Positions 7,996-15,170 of a DNA stretch of 64,000 bases are shown piece by piece. The notes beneath the pieces were generated by a model. That model was not told the origin of the DNA and did no database searches. It was given only the letters and a program-made list of their open reading frames with translations. Source of the DNA: CAYIYO01 sp964367715. Its GTDB lineage: Bacteria; Chlamydiota; Chlamydiia; Chlamydiales; Criblamydiaceae. The DNA lies in the NCBI GenBank assembly GCA_964367715.1, contig CAYIYO010000001.1, positions 27,729 through 91,728 of the forward strand, read 5' to 3'. A program made the position numbers and the translations under genes. The first letter of the stretch is position 1. Each line of letters starts with the position of its first letter.

Positions 7996-8742
7996 ATGTT
8001 TGTAAATCAATACATTCTTGGTGTAAACCCTTTTTTTGACGCTTACCTGCAGTCAGATCTCCTAGGCAAGCTCATCTTCATTGGATTGATCGCCTTATCG
8101 ATTTTGACGTGGATGATCCTTATTTATAAAGTAATTTTGACTCAACGGGCCAGAAAAAATTCTTTAATTTTTGCGTCATCATTCAGTAACTATAAAGGAA
8201 ATCTTTTAAATGTCGACATCTCTGTTCCAAAAGGTGAGGAAGGTGTAAATCCTTTTTTTAATTTGTATCAGGTTCTGAAAAAGCAAACAGTCGAACTCCT
8301 CAATAAAAATCGACGCTTCGGAGCTAAAGATGAAGAAACAGGCGCCTCCTTTTTGTCTTTATCCGATGTTGCCGTCGTCGAATCGCATTTGATGACGACC
8401 ATTGCTTCTGAAATAAAATTTTTAGATAAGTATGTGTATGCGTTGGCGACGATTGTCAGTCTCGGACCTTTTCTTGGATTGTTAGGGACCGTGTGGGGAA
8501 TTTTAACCACCTTTTCTGATATGCAGGCGCAGACCGGAGGCAACACAAGTCAGATGGTGTTGGGAGGATTGTCATTGGCGTTGACAACGACAGTGTTGGG
8601 ATTATTAGATGCAATTCCTGCGTTGATCGGCTATAACTATTTAAAAAATGATATTCGTAATTTCGAAACCGATATGCAAGCATTCTCCAATGGCATTCTT
8701 GCTTCTGTAGAGATGCAGTATCGAAAAGTAGAGTTGAACTAG
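7996..8742 (+). CDS. tolQ: TolQ/ExbB proton-channel subunit
   Basis: A 248-residue inner-membrane protein with three membrane segments (about 26-46, 145-170, 190-215) and the MotA/TolQ/ExbB core (GPFLGLLGTVWGILTTF). With TolR it forms the proton-motive-force motor that drives TolA. The ribosome site AAGGA lies 7 nt upstream. The tolQ-tolR-tolA-tolB-pal order assigns it to the Tol rather than the TonB system, although Chlamydia genomes usually label it exbB. Confidence 0.9.
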   Translation: MFVNQYILGVNPFFDAYLQSDLLGKLIFIGLIALSILTWMILIYKVILTQRARKNSLIFASSFSNYKGNLLNVDISVPKGEEGVNPFFNLYQVLKKQTVELLNKNRRFGAKDEETGASFLSLSDVAVVESHLMTTIASEIKFLDKYVYALATIVSLGPFLGLLGTVWGILTTFSDMQAQTGGNTSQMVLGGLSLALTTTVLGLLDAIPALIGYNYLKNDIRNFETDMQAFSNGILASVEMQYRKVELN

Positions 8743-8750
8743 GATCGATC

Positions 8751-9182
8751 ATGAGTAGACGATTATTGCGACGATATGCAGGGGATGAGGAGCAGCCGAC
8801 AGTTAACTTGACGCCTTTAATCGATGTTGTTTTTGTGATTTTGATCATGTTCATTTTGATTGCCCCTCTTTTAGAGGTGGATCAGGTGGACCTTGCTGCT
8901 GCCACAGCGAATCCGCGTCAACCTTCTGTTGCCGTGACTGAGAATAGTCCCATCGCGATTCACGTCCTAAAAAACAACAAAATCAGCTTCAACAGCCAAT
9001 ATGTAAATCAAGACCGACTCCTCGTGCTGCTGCGCGAGGCGAAGCGTCAGCATCCAAAGGCGCGTCCTCAGGTTTTTCACGACAGAAATGCATTTTTCGG
9101 AACCTACCAGGCAGTTAAAAATGCAGTAGAAAGTGCAGGATTCGACCAAATGGATATTGTCCTCAAGCCATCAGGAGGATAA
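8751..9182 (+). CDS. tolR: TolR/ExbD proton-channel subunit
   Basis: A 143-residue protein with one N-terminal membrane helix (about 22-42) preceded by NLTPLIDVVFVILIMF, which contains the conserved proton-conducting Asp, then a periplasmic domain. It is the partner of TolQ. Only 8 bp separate it from tolQ, and the stop is followed within two bases by the tolA ATG. Confidence 0.92.
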   Translation: MSRRLLRRYAGDEEQPTVNLTPLIDVVFVILIMFILIAPLLEVDQVDLAAATANPRQPSVAVTENSPIAIHVLKNNKISFNSQYVNQDRLLVLLREAKRQHPKARPQVFHDRNAFFGTYQAVKNAVESAGFDQMDIVLKPSGG

Positions 9183-9183
9183 G

Positions 9184-10086
9184 ATGAAGACGCAATTTTT
9201 ATTGCGATGGATTGCTGCAGTCGTTGTTAGTGCCCATCTATTTTTTCTTTGTTGGTTGGGATGGATCTCTCCCGAACGGGTTCCTGTCTCTGCTCCTTCC
9301 CCGCGCCTTGTCGTCCAGACGATAAATGTGAAGGAGCCTCTTTTGGCTCTGGCAGAGCCTCCGCTTCCGCCACAACCTTCTGAGACGGATGAATTTCCTG
9401 TGGATTATCAAAAGGAGGAGCCTTTACCAGAAGAGGTGCAGCCACTTCCTGCGATTCCTCCTCCTCAAAAGCCTAAGCCTGTTGAACGACGTGTTCCGCC
9501 AGAATCCAAGAAGCCAAAGTGGAAAGCTCCTGTTCCACAAATTGATGAAGCACCCAAAAAATCGGGATCAAAGGCAGCCCCCAAAGTTGTAGGAAAAAAA
9601 GAGACTCATAAAAAAGCGACAGATCAAGTCGTCGCAAAAAAAAGCGAACCCAAAAAGCCGCAAAATGAAGCGCTTAAAAAGCTTCTTGCTTCTGCAGAGG
9701 AAAGCATTGCAAAAATTGATAAAAATCGCGATAAAGGATCAACTTCACCAACAAAAGCAGGAGCAATCCTTCCTGGAAAAATTGAAAAGCTTCAGATTGA
9801 TGCCGTCGGCAATGACCGACTAACGGGCACAGAAGCCTCTTATCGGGATGAGCTGTCAATACGGCTAAAGCGGCTATTGCGTCTTCCAGAGTTTGGAGAG
9901 GTGAAATTGAAGTTGACGTTGGAACGCACAGGGCGCGTCGCAAATATTACCGTCCTTAACTCGCAAAGCACATTGAATCGTACCTATATTGAAAGCACAC
10001 TGCCCACATTGAAATTTATCGACTTTGGAAAAAATTTCTCTGGGGAGAATAATTATACTTTTATCATTAACTTAACGAACGAATAA
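9184..10086 (+). CDS. tolA: TolA-like energy-transducing protein
   Basis: About 300 residues: one N-terminal membrane helix (8-28, AAVVVSAHLFFLCWLGW), a long Pro/Lys/Glu-rich extended region (50-210) that can span the periplasm, and a compact C-terminal domain (about 225-300) resembling TolA/TonB C-domains. It should link the TolQR motor to TolB-Pal at the outer membrane. I chose the ATG at 9184, directly after a GGAGG site at the tolR end. Sequence identity in such domains is low, so the name rests largely on operon position. Confidence 0.8.
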   Translation: MKTQFLLRWIAAVVVSAHLFFLCWLGWISPERVPVSAPSPRLVVQTINVKEPLLALAEPPLPPQPSETDEFPVDYQKEEPLPEEVQPLPAIPPPQKPKPVERRVPPESKKPKWKAPVPQIDEAPKKSGSKAAPKVVGKKETHKKATDQVVAKKSEPKKPQNEALKKLLASAEESIAKIDKNRDKGSTSPTKAGAILPGKIEKLQIDAVGNDRLTGTEASYRDELSIRLKRLLRLPEFGEVKLKLTLERTGRVANITVLNSQSTLNRTYIESTLPTLKFIDFGKNFSGENNYTFIINLTNE

Positions 10087-10100
10087 TAAATTCAACTCGG

Positions 10101-10265
10101 TTATACTACGATTCGGGTAAATTTTGGCATTTCGACTCAGCCAAAGCCCCGGGGTTAAGAGATCGCAAGTGGGTTCATGTTGTTAATATTAAACCACTTA
10201 CGATCTCTTAACCGCGGGGCTTTCGCTGAGTCCAAATATCAAAATTTATCCGAACCGTGGTATAA
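10101..10265. repeat. 165-bp fold-back element, long form, TATACCACGG arms
   Basis: Outer arms read TTATACTACGATTCGGGTAA (left) and end CCGAACCGTGGTATAA (right). Inside are AAAGCCCC/GGGGCTTT clamps, a stem (10153-10171 with 10194-10212) and an AT-rich loop (10172-10193) that in reverse complement nearly equals the loop of the 4316-4480 element. Both elements are 165 bp. This copy sits between tolA and tolB. Its right end plus the next base gives TATAAT, 15 nt before the tolB start. Confidence 0.82.
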
Positions 10266-10280
10266 TACTCAAGGTGCCCC

Positions 10281-11651
10281 ATGCAAACTACTTTCCGTTC
10301 CTTCTTTTTGTGTCTCTTGTTTTCCCTTCAAGTGACCCATGCGACTGACCAGGACACACTGCACGTGCAATTAGAAACCGGTGCGCAGCTGATGCCGGTC
10401 TATCTGTCTCGGATGCAAAGTGAAAATACGCGGTTTGATGCGAGTTATTTGACTAAAATTGAATCGTTAATTCGTTTCGACCTGACACACAATGGAATGA
10501 CAACACTTTTAAAGCCTACGGATTCTCTCGAAAAAGCAACAACGGCATTAGGTCCGAGCTCAGCATGGGCAGCAAGTGGGGCGTATTATGTGATCATTCC
10601 AAAGGTCGTGGAAACTACGTTAAAGGTTCAAGTTTACTCCGTCACTGGGACATGGATAAAAACAATCGATAAAATTCCATTGACTGGAGAATTTAGTGCT
10701 GATAGACAGCAGGTTCATGTGGCATCCGATACGATCCACAAACTTCTTTTTGGAAAAGAAGGCATTGCCCGTACGCGGGTTTTATATACGATTCGTCATA
10801 AAATTCCTGGAAAAGAAGAGTGGACATCTGAGATGTGGGAAGCAGATTATGATGGAGGGAATTCTCGTCGCGTCCTAACAAATGTTGGATATGCTGTTAC
10901 TCCTCAATACTTTAAAGCTGCTCCAGGAAAACGTCCGGGAAGCTTTTTCTTTGTCTCTTACCAAACTGGGCAACCAAAAATTTTCATTGGATCGCTTCAA
11001 GGGAATGGAACAAAACGCCTATCGGCATTGCCTGGAAATCAGCTGATGCCAACATTGTCTCATCAGCGCAATAAAATTGCTTTCATTAGTGATGTGACAG
11101 GAAATCCAGAGGTCTTTGTTCAAGAATTCTCTCTTGAGGAAGGAGTAAAAGGAAAACCGCGTCAGATTTTTTCTGCACGTCACGCGACCCAAGGAACCCC
11201 CTCGTTTAGTCCAAATGGAGAACAAGTAGCATTCGTCTCCGACAAAGATGGCTCTGCAAAAATCTATGTGGTGGATGTAACGCCGCCTGGAGTAAAGTTG
11301 TCCGATGTTAAAGCACGCTTGATCACACGTTTCAACAAAGGGTGCACAGCTCCGGCATGGTCTCCGGACGGGCAAAAAATTGCCTACAGTGCTCTTATCG
11401 CAGGAGCAAGACAAATCGTTGTTTATGACTTTATCACCAAAAAAGAACGCCAGTTGACATTTGGTTCAGGCAATAAAGAAAATCCAAGCTGGGCGCCTAA
11501 CAGTTTGCATCTCGTATACAATGTTGGAGGAGAGGCAAATAGCCAACTTTTTTTCCTCAGTCTCAATCAACCAACGCCAGTAAAAATTACGGCAGGGAAT
11601 GGAGATAAACGCTTTCCTAGCTGGGAGCCATGGGCTTTTGAGGTGCATTAA
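10281..11651 (+). CDS. tolB: TolB, periplasmic beta-propeller protein
   Basis: 456 residues with a signal peptide (1-21), an N-terminal TolB domain (about 25-170) and a C-terminal propeller with WD40-like repeats such as TPSFSPNGEQVAFVSDKDG and APAWSPDGQKIAYSA. TolB binds Pal and is released by TolA during outer-membrane constriction. A 194-bp spacer with the long fold-back element separates it from tolA, so it may be read from its own promoter. No strong Shine-Dalgarno is visible (AAGGTG about 8 nt upstream). Confidence 0.93.
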   Translation: MQTTFRSFFLCLLFSLQVTHATDQDTLHVQLETGAQLMPVYLSRMQSENTRFDASYLTKIESLIRFDLTHNGMTTLLKPTDSLEKATTALGPSSAWAASGAYYVIIPKVVETTLKVQVYSVTGTWIKTIDKIPLTGEFSADRQQVHVASDTIHKLLFGKEGIARTRVLYTIRHKIPGKEEWTSEMWEADYDGGNSRRVLTNVGYAVTPQYFKAAPGKRPGSFFFVSYQTGQPKIFIGSLQGNGTKRLSALPGNQLMPTLSHQRNKIAFISDVTGNPEVFVQEFSLEEGVKGKPRQIFSARHATQGTPSFSPNGEQVAFVSDKDGSAKIYVVDVTPPGVKLSDVKARLITRFNKGCTAPAWSPDGQKIAYSALIAGARQIVVYDFITKKERQLTFGSGNKENPSWAPNSLHLVYNVGGEANSQLFFLSLNQPTPVKITAGNGDKRFPSWEPWAFEVH

Positions 11652-11721
11652 AAGCGGAATTGAATAGATTGTTCTTGCGATGGGCGAAGAGGTTTGCTAA
11701 GATCAATCTTTATATCGAATA

Positions 11722-11769
11722 TATACACAAGTGAATTCAAAAACCGATTTTTGATTTCACTTGTGTATA
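11722..11769. repeat. 48-bp palindromic repeat, TATACACAAGTG type
   Basis: The left arm TATACACAAGTGAATTCAAA and the right arm TTTGATTTCACTTGTGTATA form an almost complete hairpin around ACCGAT. Identical in length to 19061-19108 and 20818-20865. It lies between tolB and pal. Confidence 0.85.
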
Positions 11770-11801
11770 CCATAACTATATTGAATTGTATGAGGAATTT
11801 C

Positions 11802-12518
11802 ATGAAAATAGCACGTATTGTCTTAAGCATCTGCACCCTTACAACAGCACTCTCCTTCACCTCCTGTAGCAGAAATAGAGATCAGGTTTGGGACGACACA
11901 AAATCATGCGGCCGCCACCTAACACGCGGTTTGAGTGCGTTGTCAGGAAATCATTACGATTCCAGACAGGTCAATTCCCGTGGAGAATTCTACGGAACGA
12001 ATGATGAGGGCAGCTATGGCGATTCCAACTACAGTTCATTAGGCGACATCATCGACGGCGACGAAATCGCAATGGGCGACATGTCCATGCAACAGCCTCA
12101 AGAAAGCCCGGGCGATCCTGGTAGCTCTCTTCCAGGAATTGAAGCGTTTAAAGATCCGTCTACAATTCCAGGAATGTCAGGGATTTTCAAAACTGTTCAC
12201 TTTCCATACGATAGCAGCATGGTAAAAGGCGACGAAAATCTTGGTGCTCTCACAAAGATGGCAACCTACTTGCGTCAGCATCCAAATGTTTATGTCTTTA
12301 TTGAAGGTCATTGCGATGAACGCGGGGCAGAAGCCTACAACTTAGCTCTAGGTTCCCGCCGTGCAAACGCAATAAGAAATGTTCTTATCCAAGAAGGGGT
12401 CAGCCCAGACAACGTATTCACTACCTCCTACGGTAAGGAACGTCCTTCAGTGTTAGGCGTTGACGAGTATACATGGGCAAAAAACCGTCGTGCAGAATTT
12501 CGCGTGTACCAACGATAA
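11802..12518 (+). CDS. pal: Peptidoglycan-associated lipoprotein Pal
   Basis: A 238-residue lipoprotein with a signal peptide ending in a lipobox-like LSFTSC (Cys at about 21). A low-complexity linker (25-125) precedes an OmpA-like domain (about 130-238) with the Pal signature GHCDERGAEAYNLALGSRRA. It tethers the outer membrane to peptidoglycan and binds TolB. I chose the ATG at 11802, with GAGGA 7 nt upstream. The linker is longer than in E. coli Pal. Confidence 0.93.
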   Translation: MKIARIVLSICTLTTALSFTSCSRNRDQVWDDTKSCGRHLTRGLSALSGNHYDSRQVNSRGEFYGTNDEGSYGDSNYSSLGDIIDGDEIAMGDMSMQQPQESPGDPGSSLPGIEAFKDPSTIPGMSGIFKTVHFPYDSSMVKGDENLGALTKMATYLRQHPNVYVFIEGHCDERGAEAYNLALGSRRANAIRNVLIQEGVSPDNVFTTSYGKERPSVLGVDEYTWAKNRRAEFRVYQR

Positions 12519-12521
12519 ACT

Positions 12522-13196
12522 ATGTGGCTAGCAAAACTCGTTTCTTTACTTCTGTTATTTTCCCTATGTAAGCCTGCACATGCCGCTTCATTGAACAATA
12601 ACAGCCAGGAGCAAAATGGCGTAAAAAGAATCTTCGACCGCGTAGAAATTATGCGTCATGAACTCAACAATCATGACGCACAATTGAAGTCTCTAGAAGA
12701 TCGTCTTCGCAACGAAGAAGAGACAATTGCTGGCCTACGTATTGAAATGGATAGCAGCTCAAAAGCCCACAAGGACTCCTTAAAAGGACGCTCTGAAAGT
12801 AGTGAAGCGACGATCAAAAGTCTCACTACCGATCTTAAACAGCTGCAAACACATGCCAATCAATCGAGCTCCGTCCTAGAGCAATACCAAAAACGCATCG
12901 TAGAACTAGAAAAAACTGTTGATAGACAGGCGCGCAATATCGATAGCCTTAAATCTGCCATGCAGTCACTCATGCAAGCAATAAAAGGCGAAACCGCGGT
13001 CGCCATTGCCGAGATCGACACAAAAAGTAGTGACTCTCCTGGAATTTATCGTGTCCAATCCGGCGACAGCCTAGGCTCTATCGCACAAAAATTTCATACG
13101 ACAATACGCGACCTCAAAGAAGCCAATAGTCTCAAAAATAATACCATCATTATTGGACAAAAGCTAAAAGTCCCTGGAAATGGAACACATAAATAA
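12522..13196 (+). CDS. Secreted coiled-coil LysM protein of the Tol-Pal operon
   Basis: 224 residues: a signal peptide (1-21, PAHA cleavage), a heptad-rich coiled coil (about 35-150) and a C-terminal LysM domain (about 170-218, YRVQSGDSLGSIAQKFHTT). LysM binds peptidoglycan. It begins three bases after the pal stop, the place where proteobacteria have CpoB/YbgF (coiled coil plus TPR), so it may coordinate septal wall and outer membrane in the same way. The 3' end overlaps murI by 17 bp. Confidence 0.85.
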   Translation: MWLAKLVSLLLLFSLCKPAHAASLNNNSQEQNGVKRIFDRVEIMRHELNNHDAQLKSLEDRLRNEEETIAGLRIEMDSSSKAHKDSLKGRSESSEATIKSLTTDLKQLQTHANQSSSVLEQYQKRIVELEKTVDRQARNIDSLKSAMQSLMQAIKGETAVAIAEIDTKSSDSPGIYRVQSGDSLGSIAQKFHTTIRDLKEANSLKNNTIIIGQKLKVPGNGTHK

Positions 13197-13995
13197 TCAG
13201 GCAGCAATTGGAGTCTTCGATTCCGGTGTGGGAGGTCTCACCGTCATGCAGCAGATGATGCATGTGCTTCCGTGCGAACGTTTCATCTACTTCGGAGACA
13301 CCGCGCGTGTTCCTTACGGAGAAAAAAGTCCAGAAACAATTATCCGTTATTCCATTGAAAATTCTATCTTTTTAATGGAACACAAAATAAAGCTCCTTGT
13401 CGTCGCATGTAACACGGCGTCAGCATACTCTCTTGAAAAATTGCGTACCCTTTTCCATATTCCTATTGTCGGCGTGGTAGAGCCGGGCGTAAGTGCTGTC
13501 CTGGCAAAGACAAAGAATAAGCGCATCGCAATTTTGGGAACGAAAGGAACGATAAAATCGGATGTTTATCAAGTGGCAATTAAAGAGCGTGATCCTGATG
13601 CCCATGTAATTTCTATCGCATGCCCTTTATTTGTACCCCTAGTGGAAGAACGTCTTGTTGATCACCTTGCAACCCGCCTTCTTATTAAAGAGTACCTTGC
13701 CCCTTTAAAAGAAGAACAGGTAGATACAGTTTTGCTCGCCTGTACGCACTATCCTTTGCTGCGAACGCTCATTCAAGAAGAACTTGGTCCAGATGTCAAT
13801 GTAGTGGACTCCGCAACGACATGCGCAGAGCAGGTCGCCGCATTGTTGCAAGCGCAAGAAGGAAGTGGCCAACATGTCATCGAAAATGCGGCCACCTTTT
13901 TTGTTTCGGACGATCCAGAAAAATTCCGTCTAATCGGAAAGGATTTTTTAGGCATGCACATCCCCCACGTTCAGCTCATCCTCCCAAAAAATTAA
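13180..13995 (+). CDS. murI: Glutamate racemase
   Basis: 271 residues with the MurI hallmarks: N-terminal GVFDSGVGGLTV, catalytic Cys in VVACNTASA and the second in LACTHYPLL. It makes D-glutamate for peptidoglycan precursors. From established knowledge, Chlamydiaceae lack murI and can use DapF instead, so its presence supports a non-Chlamydiaceae member. The start codon lies inside the 3' end of the LysM gene, implying coupling of a wall-binding protein with wall-precursor synthesis. Confidence 0.93.
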   Translation: MEHINNQAAIGVFDSGVGGLTVMQQMMHVLPCERFIYFGDTARVPYGEKSPETIIRYSIENSIFLMEHKIKLLVVACNTASAYSLEKLRTLFHIPIVGVVEPGVSAVLAKTKNKRIAILGTKGTIKSDVYQVAIKERDPDAHVISIACPLFVPLVEERLVDHLATRLLIKEYLAPLKEEQVDTVLLACTHYPLLRTLIQEELGPDVNVVDSATTCAEQVAALLQAQEGSGQHVIENAATFFVSDDPEKFRLIGKDFLGMHIPHVQLILPKN

Positions 13996-14003
13996 TTAGA
14001 ATC

Positions 14004-14100
14004 AAACGACATTAATGACAATAACGACCCCAACGGCCTAAAAATACTTTTAGGCCTCAATAACATGAAAAATGTGTGATCAATGTTGTTATTGTCGTTT
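14004..14100. repeat. AAACGACA...TGTCGTTT hairpin element with nested terminator
   Basis: Outer arms AAACGACAT and TTATTGTCGTTT enclose a second palindrome, GGCCTAAAAATACTTTTAGG at 14035-14054, and CAATAACA...TGTTATTG. The left arm resembles that of 30445-30496 over about 30 bases. It sits between convergent murI and the 14089-14538 gene, whose stop codon lies inside it. A role as a bidirectional terminator is likely. Confidence 0.7.
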
Positions 14101-14538
14101 GTCTTTGGATCTTTTTAGTAGATAAGCCACAATCCCAACACCAGTCATTAAGATAAGAATAGCTCCCAGAGAATAAAATTCTTCTTCGACTACAATTGGA
14201 TTGGTGAGCAAATAAACAGGGCGTCCGTCTTGTAATAAATAAGAAAAGGTACCTTTTACTGTGACGGCACGCGTCGTTGTAGGAAGGTCTTTTCCTTCGA
14301 TCAGCTTCAATTGTGGAGTAGTCTTTTTTCCTGTTCCGATGCAGCATGTTTTAAGGTTTGGTTCCGACGCTAAAACATATTGTCCCTCTTGTGTGGGATA
14401 GAGAAATCCACGTACCTCGACTTCGCGGTTATTTTGGGTTGATTCGAATTTGATATTCACAAGATCATCGAATGTCAAGGGGATAGAAGCAACAAGATAA
14501 AAAGGAAATAAGAAGAAGAGAAGAAAGTAAAAACGCAT
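14089..14538 (-). CDS. Hypothetical exported membrane-anchored protein
   Basis: 149 residues with a signal peptide (1-17), a beta-rich domain (about 20-115) containing VEVRGFLYP and a conserved-looking KTCCIGTGKK, and one C-terminal membrane helix (about 122-142) followed by basic RSKDKRQ. The strand pattern is reminiscent of an OB-fold, but I cannot assign a family. It is the last gene of the minus-strand dprA-topA-cyclophilin run, after a hairpin at 14563-14587. Confidence 0.65.
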   Translation of the reverse strand: MRFYFLLFFLFPFYLVASIPLTFDDLVNIKFESTQNNREVEVRGFLYPTQEGQYVLASEPNLKTCCIGTGKKTTPQLKLIEGKDLPTTTRAVTVKGTFSYLLQDGRPVYLLTNPIVVEEEFYSLGAILILMTGVGIVAYLLKRSKDKRQ

Positions 14539-14562
14539 AGTTTACCAAAAGTATAATAGAGA

Positions 14563-14587
14563 GAGCCGGTCCAGATAGTCCCGGCTC
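14563..14587 (-). terminator. GC-rich hairpin between cyclophilin and the downstream gene
   Basis: GAGCCGG and CCGGCTC form a 7-bp stem with an 11-nt loop 8 bp downstream of the cyclophilin stop. The following minus-strand sequence is only moderately T-rich, so it may be a partial terminator or an RNA-stability element. Confidence 0.5.
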
Positions 14588-14594
14588 GATCGAA

Positions 14595-15161
14595 TTATTG
14601 TGCAGCGTCTTTGACGTATGCTTTAATAATTTTTTGTTGTTCGACAGGCTTATTGCTTGGACCTGTTTTAACATTTTCAAGTTTTTCGACAACATCTTGG
14701 CCTTTTACTACTTGTCCGAAAATTGTATGCTTCATGTTTAGCCATGGAGTCGCGACTGTGGTAATAAAAAACTGGCTTCCGTTTGTGTTTGGGCCTGAGT
14801 TTGCCATAGCAAGGATTCCGCCTTTATCGAACTTCGCGCTGGTTGTCACTTCGTCCGCAAAAGGTTTACCCCAGATTGATTGACCGCCCATACCTGTTCC
14901 TGTTGGATCTCCACCTTGAATCATAAATTCAGGGATGATACGGTGAAAAGTGAGGCCATCGTAGTAGTGATTTTCTGTGAGACGAATAAAGTTCTCTGTT
15001 GTTTTAGGGGCAATATCTGGCATGAGACGAATCTCAATTGTGCCTTGTGTCGTTTCCATAACGATAACAGGGTCTTTTGGCATGACAAATTCCTTTTCTG
15101 TTGCATTGATTGATGTTAAGGGGATTAAAAGTGACATAAGTGATAGTAATAGCGTACGCAT
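14595..15161 (-). CDS. Exported cyclophilin-type peptidyl-prolyl isomerase
   Basis: 188 residues with a signal peptide (1-20) and a complete cyclophilin domain: VMETTQGTIEIRL at the start, active-site FHRIIPEFMIQGGDP, substrate-pocket GSQFFITT and a late HTIFGQVV. It catalyses cis-trans isomerisation of prolyl bonds, probably in the periplasm as a folding aid. It begins 9 bp after topA. Confidence 0.93.
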   Translation of the reverse strand: MRTLLLSLMSLLIPLTSINATEKEFVMPKDPVIVMETTQGTIEIRLMPDIAPKTTENFIRLTENHYYDGLTFHRIIPEFMIQGGDPTGTGMGGQSIWGKPFADEVTTSAKFDKGGILAMANSGPNTNGSQFFITTVATPWLNMKHTIFGQVVKGQDVVEKLENVKTGPSNKPVEQQKIIKAYVKDAAQ

Positions 15162-15170
15162 GGGTGTCTC

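Noticed and set aside
12671..12859. Small minus-strand frame inside the LysM gene
   Set aside because: Antisense of coiled-coil codons, with no ribosome site.
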